Source: Sipunculus nudus
Taxonomy: Eukaryota > Annelida > Sipuncula > Golfingiida > Sipunculidae
Direction of reading: 5' to 3'
NCBI GenBank assembly: GCA_026874595.1
Contig: CM049309.1
Location: 9,823,076-9,887,075 of the forward strand
Length of the DNA: 64,000 nt
The notes beneath the pieces were generated by a model, which worked only from the letters and a program-made list of their open reading frames with translations, ran no database searches and was not told the DNA's origin. Each line of letters starts with the position of its first letter. The first letter of the stretch is position 1. Made by a program: the position numbers and the translations under genes. Positions 35,201 to 48,300 of the stretch are shown here, piece by piece.

Positions 35201-37717
35201 TTCTTGGCACCACAGATGCCAGAGTATCCCCAGACATAGTTCGCCCCCCCCCCCCCCTTTAAGAATAGGCCCCCATTTTTAGCAGCATATACTGACACTT
35301 GGCAAGCAATTATTGTTTCTTCCATCTATCAATCCACAATTTGACCTTGTGACCTCAAAATTGATAGGGTTCTTCCTCTCTTGGCAGGTGAACTATATGT
35401 GCAAGATGAAAGATCTGAGATGAAAAGTTTGGCTGAAAATGCATCCACATCTTTTTAAAGATGTGTCCTGTGACCTTGACCTTTGACCTCATGACCCCAA
35501 AATCAATTCAGGTCTTGCTTTTCCAATGGGACATATACAAGTCAAGTTTGAAATCTATACATCAATAAAAGCAGGAATTATCATCCAGAAACTTATTTTT
35601 GGACAGATGGCTCCTGTGATTTTCACCTTTGACCTTGTGACCTCAAAATTGATAGGGGTCTTTCTCTATTGGCAGATGAACTATATGAGCAAAATGAAAG
35701 ATCTGAGATGAATTGTTTGGCTGAAAATGCATCCACAATTTTTTAAAGATGTGTCCTGTGATCTTGACCTAATGACCCCAAAATCAATTCGGGTCTTGCT
35801 TTTCCAATGGGTCATATACAAGTCAAGTTTGAAATCAATACATCAAGAAAAGCAGGAATTATCATCCAGAAACTAATTTTTGGACAGATAGCTCCGGTGG
35901 CCTTGACCTTTGACCTTGTGACCCCAAAATTAATATGGATCATCCACTATTGGCAAGTGAGCATAAAAACAAGAAAATGATAATAGGTGGCACACCAGTT
36001 TCCGGTATATCACAAGGCTATCCAAGATCTTCGGTCACCTTGATTTTTGGACCAGTCCATGCAAGCTTACTTGAGATATTTAAGAATTTGTGTTATTTTC
36101 AGCAAAATCGGACCTATTCAAGGTCAAGGTCACTCTCCTAGCATAGGTCATGACCCCATTTTAAATAGGCTTCGTCCCCTTACCTATATCTATACAAATG
36201 TAAAGTTTGAAAAAGATCAGTGAAATATTTTTTGAGTTATCCCGCTCACAAGGTTTTCCTGCGGCGGCACCGTCATGAAACCATAGTATCCCGACTTTGT
36301 CTGGGGATACAATTATTGTAGATGGCACGACCAGTCTTGAGTATAAGATGGAGGAGACAACGATCTATGAATATGCATTATATCAGGCCAATACTGCAAA
36401 TCACTCCTGAGAAAAGGGCATTAATTTTTTCTCAAAAAACTGGAAGGTACATGGCGCAACCTGTCTGATTTATGTGACAACTTTCAAACATGGACGGACA
36501 TGCTAAATTTTAGACCAATACCTTGACCCACTCCTGAGATATGACAAATTTTCACCTACTTGAAATAACTTTGAAATAAACAGATTTGCATTGACTTATT
36601 TAAAATAATACAATGAACTTTATATGAAAACAAAACACCAAGCTGTTATAGCAGTCAGACTGCAGCACATAGGCCTCTTCCAATCCTGGCACTGAGACAA
36701 AGCTATTTATAGAGCTTACGCAATCTTGGCCAGTGGCCTGGACATCCAGGCACTACCCAGTGCTGCCATCTGTACACAGATATGGTCCCTACTATAAATA
36801 ACTTTGAAATAAATTTTCCCAATACAAAATGCCTTTCAGCTGACTTTTCATAAAAAGAAAAGTATGGAGTATGGGTCCTGTGACTTTTACCTTTGGCCTA
36901 ATGACCCCAAGATCAAAAGGGTTCTTACATTATTTGTGGGTCATATATTGAAACCAATATGTCAATATAAACAAAAACTATCATTCAGAAACAAATATCT
37001 GGACAGATGGGCCCCAGTGACCATGACCTTTAAGACCTTGTGACCCCAAAATCAACCAGGTTCTTCCCCTATTGGCAACTATATGTGCAAGATGGAAGGT
37101 TTAGGATGAAAAGTTTGGCTTTAAACGCATCCACTTTCTTCTAAATAATAGGGTACTGTGACCTTGACTTTGACCTCATGACCCCAAAATCCAACAGAAT
37201 CTTCCCCCATTGGCAGGTTAGCAATATCTTGAAGATGGAAGGTTTGCAATGAAAAGTTTTTTAAATGCATATGCATTCTTTTTAAAGAAATGAGTCCTGT
37301 GATCTTAACCTTTGACCATTGGACCCAAAATTTACATGGTTCTTACTTTAGTGGTAGTTATATATAAGTCATGTTTGAAACCAACATGTCAAACTAAACT
37401 GGAATTATCATCTGGAAACTAATTGGTGAACAGATGGCCCCTGTGACCTTGACCTTTGACCATGTGACCCCAAATTCACTTATGCTCTCCCCATCCTGGC
37501 AAGTCAGCTAAATGCCAAAAATGGAAAGTTTGGGATGAAAACCTTGGCTTAAAATGCAGCCATAATCTTTTTAAATGAGTCCTGTGACCTTGGCCTTTGA
37601 CCTCTTGACCCCAAAATCATATAAGTTCTTGCTTAAGTGGTTGGCCATACATTAGTCAAGTTTGAAAACCATGTGTCAATACAAGCTGGAGTTATCATCT
37701 GGAAACAAATTTGTGTG

Positions 37718-37749
<32 letters not shown>

Positions 37750-38822
37750 AACAGACAGACAGACAGGGTGATTACTATATGGCATCCACTTGTGATCAAT
37801 AAACACACCAGATGTAATTACAGCTGATAAACGTACATGATTGTTGTAATTTCATAGTAAAAAAAAAGAAAAATATTTGTGGCGCCACCACTTTTCGGGA
37901 ACTGACAAAACTAGTCATGGTCAATATTTAACGCAAGATTCATGACAATCCATGCATTAATTATCAAGATACTGGAGGTTTTGTATTGTATTTTTTATTA
38001 TTCTGGGGGGTACTTTCAAGCCCCATAGCTCAAAGGATATAGGTCACAGTGACCTAATTTCAGGTTTCAAAGGAGATTTTTTATTGACCTCCTTGTATTT
38101 TCACTTAGAAGTTTCTATGACCAGCTGTTATGATTTGTGCCCTGCTGGATAGATGATGGACAAAGCGCCATTCCTATACCTCAGTTGACTTACAGTCAGC
38201 TGAGCTAAAAATTAAATTTTAAGGTAGAAAGAAACATGATTTAGAAAAAACATGAAATAAAAGTTTTGAGATGATGTCATGAAGTTTTATATTAGCCACT
38301 TAAAAAGTAGTTTGCTATGATAATAAATACTAGTTGCTTAAAACTGTGTGCCATTTAAATTTTCAAAAATGTTAAAATTTCATATAAAAATGAATATGAA
38401 TTTCATAAATAGACCTACATGTAGCATTGAAAAGAGCTCTATACCAGGTTTAAAATATGAATAATATGCATTTGATGAATTTAATATGCTTAAGGATTGA
38501 TTTTAAATTTGTTTTTTTTTTTTGCCAGGGATGCTACATTAACATTGGTAAGTTCATGGAATATACATTGGTACCTGGAACGGTAGAATATGCCACATAA
38601 AAGTTGCTACGGCCATGAATTGTCTGGTTTATATCTGCCTGTTCAGTTCCGTTTTCCTCTACTTCACGATTTTTCACTTCATCTTCAATAGTCATGTGTT
38701 CTAGTTTTTCTGTCATTGCATCGCCTCCGTCAAAAGCCATGACAACCCCTGGAGTCTTTTTACCTGGAAGGATGAAAGGCGTAACAATATGAGCAGGTAA
38801 CTGAAAGGATTCTCATCTGATC

Positions 38823-38877
<55 letters not shown>

Positions 38878-39273
38878 CTAGCTCTATACCCATAATGTTA
38901 ACATGTGACCTGTGACATCCTGGTTTTGATGTGTTCCCAAAATGACAGCCTCTATGGGCGGTTTCTGGAAGCAATAAACCTGTCAGGCATTGATAAAGGC
39001 ACAAATATACAATACTGACAGTGTCCATGCAAAAATATGTATTTGTTGATAGCATTTGGTGGCAACAGTTTGCATCAGCAAAGTTTAGTATGGAATAACC
39101 TTTTTTTACAAATCCTCAAATTATAGTAAGAACATATGTATATATATTTATAGGATTTAGATTTACATCTATGTATCTGTATATACCCGGTTACCTTGTG
39201 TCAAATTTGCTTTGTTGAAATTTATCTTTTGTTGAAGTTGTGATTAAAACTTGTATGATAGACCTGCTTCTCC

Positions 39274-39307
<34 letters not shown>

Positions 39308-42300
39308 AACTCTCTTTCTCTTTCTGAGATATTCTTATATACAATTGGGTACATTTGAACATGATTATTTTTATTTAAAGTAACTCCCACATTTGCGTAT
39401 CAGCGCCATCTAGTATTCAAACTTTGAACGATTTAGAAGTTTAAGATATCTATCCTTTCGAATAAACGTTAACGTTAATCTTATTAAACTCATTGTAGTG
39501 AAGCTTTTTGTATTCCTGTTGTCTATCCACTCAAATGTAAAATAATATACAAATGAATTAGCCAGTTTTAATACATCACTCAAACGTTGTGTTTCTCTGA
39601 ATTAACACAAGATGGCGCTGATACACAAATGTGGGAGTTACCATGAATAACAATAATCTTGTTTAAAGTTATCCCATTCAATATATGATCTGTGAATTTA
39701 AACAGAACCAAAAATCTGTATTCTAAGGAATACAAGCCTCCACCATGTGGGATGTCCCTTTTTTGACATGTCCCTAAAACTACATTTGCTTTCACTTATT
39801 TAGCCTATATTCTAAGGTTCATTTTGGTGCATAAGTGACTGTGCAGTAGTGAATATTCCTTGATGACATTCATGAATCCAGATTATGTGCTTGATCCACA
39901 CTAAAATCTTATTGGTTCTTCACTGTCCGTTTCCAAAAATCCACTGAAAATTTGATGAGATTCTGTTTATGATTGTTTATGAGATATGTAGTGAACCAAC
40001 ACACACAAACCAGACTGAACACACACGCTCCTGGTACAGGCAATAAAATATTATACAGAATTCTCTACTTACTTCCTTGGCAAGCTTGAACAAATATCAT
40101 CTTTGGTTTGTCTTTAAGTGCGGGACAGCTGACCTCATCAAAGTAAGCTGTGACCTCTTCCACCGTCATGAAGTGGGAGTCGTAGGTAAAGAACCCTCCT
40201 TTCTTCCCGTGGCTCATTATAATTATCACAAATGAATCGTACTGCTCATGTGCAGGATTTTCTTGTTCCATTTTCAATTTTGTAAGAAGCTCCTAAAAGT
40301 AGAAATTTACAGACACTTTTTATTCTGTAATTCTCATATTCAGAGTATGTGTGCTTGAAACACATTGATAATCCCTTTAGTGACCCATTATCACTTACAG
40401 AATAATAACACTGGATATAAAAATCTCTGACAAGGATCCAAGAGAAAATCATACAAGCTAAAATCCCTGTTCATTATTGGTAGATAATATAAAAGGTCTG
40501 ATAATGTTTAAAGTCTGTTTCATCCTCTCATGTCCACCTGTTTTATTTTATATGAAAATTTTTATTTTTTTTTAATTTTTAAGGAATATTTAAAGGGAAA
40601 CAATAATAGTGTTATGTGGGGATTAAAGGACCTAATTTACAACAAGATATATAAACACCTACATTACACCTTATTTAGGAAATAGAATTATTTAAAAAAT
40701 GAGAAATCAGTCTTCATGGTCAAGATCATAGGTCACATGCAAAAACACCCTCAGCTGCTGATTAGATGATGTCATGTAAACACTCAATTGTAAACAAAAA
40801 TATCCAGCTGAAACAAAGATAGATACTCAACCAAGGACACATCTTATCTGCCAGATCATTGTGAAGAGACCAAAAAGTTGTGAAACATAAATTGGGGATT
40901 TATTGTAAAATTCTTAATTGCCATATAAAGTTGACACTTCAATATGTAGTTTTCTAAGAAAATTAATGAAAAATATAAAATTTTTAGAAAATGATCTACA
41001 AAAAAACAGGTAGACAGCAAGTGGTGAAACAGACTATACCATATTAATCTTTCATTATGGATATTATAAAAGGTCTCTTATTATCCATATATTATCAAGC
41101 CTTTGAATTTTGACTTTGACACTACATGCATTAATAACATGAGGCTATACAGTATGAATGTACACTTATGTTGTTTTGGCATTCACAGAAGTTTTATTGT
41201 ACAATATTTCAAAATTTGTGAATACTTAAAATCTAAACTCCTGGCCAAAAATAGCTAGCTAAAGTATAAGATCCTGTGAGCAGCCTTATTTAATTTATGC
41301 CAGCTGATTAATTCATCCAATCACAGAACATGTAGTGTAGAACTGCATTTTCACATTTCATGCAATCTGATTGGTCGAACATTTCAAGCCTCCATCCCTT
41401 GGTCAAACCGAGGAAAGCAAGCCAAAGCAAAGAGCTGCGGTGTAGGTTAGACCCTGAGTAAAGAGCATACAGGGTTAATGTAATTACCTCTTTGGTCAAC
41501 TTTGGCCAGATATCCACCTCAAAACCTAATTCTGTGAACAAAGTTGCAGCATTACTAACATCATGCTCAGACCCATCACGAAACGTCAGTGGAGTATTTT
41601 TTCCCTCAGGTATTCCTGTAAAAATGCTGATTTCTATAATGATAGCTCTTCCCCTTGGACTTGAAGTCATCTTGTAGTTCCCCTGGATATAATAAATGAT
41701 TAACAATTTATTTTATCTTATATCTGTCATTATTTGGAAAAGCTGTGTTTTAAAGAATTTAGTATATAGTAATATACAGATTATTATTTAACTGAATTAC
41801 AAATATATATGCATAACCATGTGTACTAATTTATATATCGTAATATATAACTTATTATTGAATTTCTAATACTTTCCTCACACAAAAACACTATTCAAGT
41901 GAAATACAGTCAAGCCCGCTTATTGTCATGTTGGTGGTGCATGTATAAATTATGATTATAACTGGGATGTGACATTATGCGGGCTTCAACATCGATGTCC
42001 TTTTGAGTCAAAGAAGAGCATTATATCTCAAATTATATTAAATAAATCATCAATAAAAAGGAAACAGAATTGTTTATGAATATTTTTATGCACAACAGCA
42101 TCTCAAATTATGTTTATGCGCACTTGACAATTTATTTCCTGTAAGTTTTGTGCCGCATGCTTCAATAACTGACAAAATCTGACTTGCCAACAGAAAGAGT
42201 CGTAGCGTCTGGGTCATGAGGTCAAATTCCTGGAAATATGTGGCACAGTTATAACGTTATGCGTAGGAAAACTAATTTACTTGATAATTATTTCCCAGAC

Positions 42301-45300
42301 TATTGCGCCTTATTTTCTGGATATCTTACTAATGACTCAAACTTCCATGATCGTCTTTATGACAGGATCGATGGTTGGGGGAGCAGGTATCGTCATGCCA
42401 TTGTCAACTTTTTCTGAAGTATCGCGGCGATTGAGGTTTTGGACCGGGTATCTCCTCCAGTGCTCGCAAAACCTCCAGATTTTCCTGGACCCTAAAAGGG
42501 CATTTCCGGTCGGAAGCAATGTTTAGAGCTCGTGCTTCATATCATCTCTGCAAAATTTCACTGAGGTGTAAACCACGGCTTTGCAAAGGCCAGAAGTTCA
42601 TTATGTATGACATGGGATGGCAAACTTGCACTTGTTAACGTACAAAGAAACGCAATGATGTGGATTACCGTGGTATCTTAAGAGGTTAAATTAGCTAAAA
42701 GACGGGGAGTGACCTGCATGCATCACTGCATTGCCTGCCGCACACTGGTGGGAGATGTGATTGTTTGATACCCCTGAGCGATTTCAGGCTCTTGGCCTCG
42801 TTGATCGCCGTGTCGGCGCCTGATGTGATATTAACTGCAATCTGGTATCATTGCCAAGGGTTCTAAGCATGAAAATATTCCATGATATTAAACGGTCAGA
42901 TTTACCATTGTTTATATAGGAAATGGTTTGGGATTTCAGATTTATGTGACAACAAACAGGATTTTCTATTAACTGATATGACACAAAATGGGCTCGACTG
43001 TACATGAAATATACTAGCATGCAGCATTATCTATATATTTCACAATAAATATATTGTATATAATAGAATAATCAACATACAAACCAACAACACATACCAG
43101 CCAACCTGCAAACATGTGGAAAAGAATACTTGGCAAATATTGCCTGAAGTTGATGGAAAAATGAAGTTAAAATTACTTCCATTTTGTTTTCTGGTATATA
43201 TTTATAAATATGGTATATATTAAAAAAGGTCCATGGGATTATCTAGAGTTAATATACTTAAGATATCAGGATAAGCCAATTTAAACAATGATTTGATTAC
43301 TTCCATTCTGTTTCAGGTATTTAACATAATAATACAAACACTGTCAAACAGTACTGAACATCCAAAGATTCAATACCATGAACATGTTCATCCATTACCA
43401 AACAGTGATCAGGATGAACTGTGACACCTGACTTTTGAACTTCTAATTATGAATATTAATTACATACTTTGAAATATGCCACTCACCTGGTCTTCACTAA
43501 GTAATTTAGCTTCAGTTGTATCAATGTTATGGATCTTAATGCTGATTTTCTGGTCTATCACTGAAAAAAGTACAATTAAGTCAAGTGGTAGAGAAATATA
43601 TGAGAAAATTTGTTACAATGCATATTAAAATTAGTATACTGTGGTTGGCTTCATATTCGCGAGGCTGAAATTTCGCGATTTTTCAATTTTTAATGTTTTG
43701 CAAGGGTTTCATTTTCGCGATCTCACCAGAACCCAAATATATGGTAAAGCCATACCTATGTGTGTTATAAAATGAGAATAAGTCATGAATTTGTGATATT
43801 TTTCTCATATAACGTTGGGCCCGAACACAAAGCACAGGTAGTTAAGTTCAAATTAAGGGGAACGTTTTCCCTATACCTGCATGAATGTAACTTAGTATAA
43901 CAATTCTCATTGTTCTAATCTCTTCCCATACAAATACTGGCTACATTAAATAAGAAGGACGTAATCCATTGGCCAATTATTCCCGAGGGTTTCATTTTCG
44001 CGATTATTTCCCATTCGCGAATATCACGAAATTAAAACCCTAGCAAACAAAAAGGCAACCACAGTATATTTTTTTTAAAAACTGTCACCAGAATATAGAG
44101 TATAAATAATAATTCTGATTTTGTCAGAGCCATAAGTGATCATATCACAAATCTTACATTCACTGATAAATCAATACATCACACAAGTTCTATTAAATCA
44201 TATTTGGGCTGGGTATTGCCTTCAATTTTCATATTGCCATATACTACAATATTTGGTAGCATATTGCAACACATATTGTGATATTTGCATTGTACCAATT
44301 TACAGGAACTAATAGTGTTTTTTACTATAAAAGTATATTTTTGTATTTCTAAGTCACTGAGTAGACATTCATATTTCCTGGGATGGATGTTTGATCATAA
44401 GGCCAATCATGCTACTTGTACATATCCTGCTAAAAAACCATGTGGCAAGTCTATATAGACTCGGTATAGCTGCTTTCACTTTCAGCCTTTCACCAATAAT
44501 ATTCTATTTAGACTTCTTAATTTGTAAAACAAAATTCATTTTTACCCCAATATAACAGTTTCAGTCACATTTAACAAAATACAAAAAAAAACTGACATTT
44601 GAAAACGATATTGCTATACGCAATATTCAATTGGAAGTATTGTGATATTTTTTCAATAATACTGTGCACCAATAACTGATATATGAATAAACAAGGCCTA
44701 CAGGCCTAATGCAAACCGGTGCAGTGAGATTACACCAGGTATAATGCTTCAATGCTGGACTTTTACTTTTCAAGAACATGTGTAACATGTATATGAACAA
44801 TGCAAGTACTAAACACTTAGAACAAGAAACAATTAAACAAACATCACTGCTGCAATTCTGGCATGGGTGCACACAACACAAAAACTAGAATATGGGTAGT
44901 CAACAAGCGACTATGTGTATCTGCCAAAATCAGAGTGGGAAAGGTGAAGTGAGGCATAGATTGAGTGGCAAGGGGAAATAGAGTGAGGTGTGTTGCATAA
45001 TAGCCTGGATGTCTGCAGCCGAAATGTGTATGTAGGTGGCGCCACCTGTCATAAAATCAAGAAAGCTGTCCAGGATGTATACACATGCAAAATTTCAAGT
45101 GGATAAGTCCAACCAATGCAGAGATATAAGTGTTTTTATCCCAAGGCAGATAAACAGACGGACGCTGTGCAAAAATGGTGGCAGGTGGCGCCACCAATTG
45201 TGTATGATTAAAAGATAAATGAGATCTATACACATGCAAAATTTCAGGGGAATAAGTCAAACCAGTCCTGAGATATAAGCCTGAATGTCTGCAGCAAATA

Positions 45301-48300
45301 CATAAATGTAGGTGGTGGCACCAGAAAAAATCCAGAAAGCTATCCAAGATGTATAAACATGCAAAATTTCAGGTGGATAAGTCAAACCACTTCTGAGATA
45401 TGAGTGATTTTAGCCCACGGCAGACAAACAGACGGACGCTGTGCAAACATGGTGGCAGGTGGCACCACCAATTTTGTGTATGATTAAGAGTTATGTGAGA
45501 TCTATACACATGCAAAATTTTGGCCCAACTGGTCAAATGGTTCCTGAGATATGAGCTTGGATGTCTGCAGCTTAAATGTGAATGTAGGTGGCGCCACCTG
45601 TCATAAAATCAAGAAAGCTGTCCAGAATGTATACACATGCAAAATTTCAGGTGGATAAGTCCAACCAATGCTGAGATATGAGTGTTTTTATCCCAGGGCA
45701 GATGAACAGATGGACGCTGTGCAAAAATGGTTGCAGGTGGCGCCACCATTTTAGTGTATGTTATAAAGCTTTCCAAGGGCTACATTTGTGCAAAATCTTT
45801 AGCCTTATCAGTCAAACGGTTCCCAAGATATGTGGGTTTATGTGTGGAAACAGACACACAAATGGACGCTGGGGAGAGAGGAAAGGTCAGAGGTCAACCA
45901 AAAATGAGCGCGCAGCAGTTCACATGTGACCGATCATAATTCCAAATTTTAAAAAATTCTGCCCAGTGGGTATGGAGTTTTCTGGAAACCTATTCGGCGT
46001 CCAACTGAAAACATAATATCCACAAAACTCTGTTTTGGCGGATACAATGATTGTAGCTGGCACCACCAGTATGTCAAACAAACCCCTTCTATGAAATAAG
46101 GAGGGACATACACTGTGCAAAAATTATTGTAGGTGGCGCCACCAGTTTTGTACACTATAAAGCTACCTAATATGTATAAACATGTCCAATTTTAGGCTTA
46201 TGTATAAAAATCCTCTGTAGAAATAAGCAGGTGCATACACTGCAAAAGTCAATGTAGGTGGCACCACCTGACTTGCAAATGAAAATACCATCAAAGACGC
46301 ATAGACAGGTCAAATATCAGTCCAATACAGCAAACTTCCCAGAGTTTGATGCACTGGGCTGACAAGGCTTAGGTGAGTAAGGTAGTTGCTCCTGAGTGAC
46401 CTTTGACAAATTGCTGCCTCAAGCTATTGCACTGAGTGAATCCTTGACCTGCACCTGGCTAGATTGAGTAAACTTTTGACCTGTACCTAGCTGCACTGAG
46501 TGAACTCTTGACCTGTTGCATAATCTGACACAGTTGGCAGTCTGCCAAAGCTATAAATAGATTCAGGCTGCACTTTGGTGCCAAATATGATGCAGTGAGC
46601 AGTCTGCCAAAGCTATAAATGGAATGCAGCTACTGCACTGAGTGAACTCTTGACCTATACCTGGCTGCACTTCTTCTAATCCTGGCACTGTGCCAAAACT
46701 ATTTATAGAGCTGACATCATCTTGGCTAGTGGCCAACATCAAGGCACTGGCAATCTGCCAATGGTAAACCATGTGCTGCCATCTGTACACAAAAGTGGTC
46801 CCTACTTGTAATAACTTTAAAATTTATTTTCCCAATACGAAATGCTTTTCAGCTGACTTTTTATAAGAAAGAAATCAGGAATATATGTAAAATTATTTGG
46901 ATACATACTGAATGCAAAATTAAAATACAGATATATCTCATTGAAAGCAAATTCTTGAATTAAGTTGAGTAGGGAAACCAATAATTTATAATCCACGTAC
47001 AGTTGTCTTTATATAGCCACAGAGAGCTGAATATCCATGATTGTAACATTGCCTGGTATGATGAATAACTTAAATCATAAATCTAAATTTTTTAAAAGCT
47101 TTTAAAAAAACTTTCTTGTCAATATTAACCAAAGATAACCTGAAATCTAAATGTCTAGTGGCATGATGTAATAGATGCTGATAAAATGGTGCCAGGATAG
47201 ATGTAACAGCATCACACAGCTAACATATATGGTAAAATGACTCAATTCAAGCTCCATAATTCAGCCAAAAATCATTCATGTGGAACCATTAATGACAATT
47301 ATTATAAGAATAATTGTAGGGATTATTCTTGTAAAATATTTAACAAACTGGCTTCAGTGGCATCAGTCGAAAAACGTTTTGCTGGTTTATAACTCATATA
47401 GGAAGATACAGCAAACTGGCTAAGTTCAGCTTCCCGTAACTCAGCCAAAAAGCACTGAACCAAAACCATTTAAACAAACTTGAATTATCAACATCTGACG
47501 ATAATTAATGTGTGAGATTTAAGAATTTGGCCCAGTGGTTTTTGTTGAGAAGATCTTTGTAGCCACTGAGCTAAAATGGGTTGTTATGGCATATGACTAA
47601 ATTCAGCTTCCCATATTTTAGCCAAAAGTCACTGAACTGAGACCATTTGAACAAACTGCAGAAAGCACTACCCTAGGATCATTTCTTTGCGATATTAAAC
47701 ATTCTGACCACATGGTTTCAGAGAAAAAGTTTTTTGTAGCCCTCAGTGTATTAAAGGCACTGATCACCCCGTACAAAAAAGGGGGATGCAGGTGGCGCCA
47801 CCAATACCTCAATTTCAGATATGACTTATGTGACCAACATTCGCATAAAATTTGGTGATGATAGCTCCAGCCGTTTCTCAGATTTAAATTTTAATATGCT
47901 TTTTTGCACAGGTAACAAAGTTCAACTGCCTGTTACTCGGCCAAAAATCTCCAAACTGGAACCATTCGAACAAACTTGAGAAAGATTGTTCCAGTGATCA
48001 TTTCTGTGAAATATTGGACATTTTGGCTGGACAGTTTCGGAGGAGAAGATTTTTAAAGCTTTTTTTTCCCTAAAAAAATCTAAGAAAATGCAGTTAGAAA
48101 AAAAATAAACAAAATCCGATTTAGTTTTTTGGATGACTGATTATTTGCAAAATATTTGGTGATGCTAGCTCCAGCCATTTTTGAGATAGCTATGGTTAAC
48201 GTACAGACAACGCACGACGGACGATGCACAACACATGATGGACGACGCCGCACCATCACATAAGCTCACAGGTTCGCTAATAAAAATGCTGTGCTACCCC

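Noticed and set aside
37718-37767. Short regular repeats that could suggest a CRISPR array
   Set aside because: This is a GACA microsatellite without spacers. All other regular repeats here are degenerate eukaryotic satellites with no CRISPR-associated genes nearby.
42281-42526. GC-richer patch with frames on both strands inside caspase intron 3
   Set aside because: It could be an internal promoter or an old insertion, but neither strand gives a recognisable peptide or paired splice sites of matching phase.
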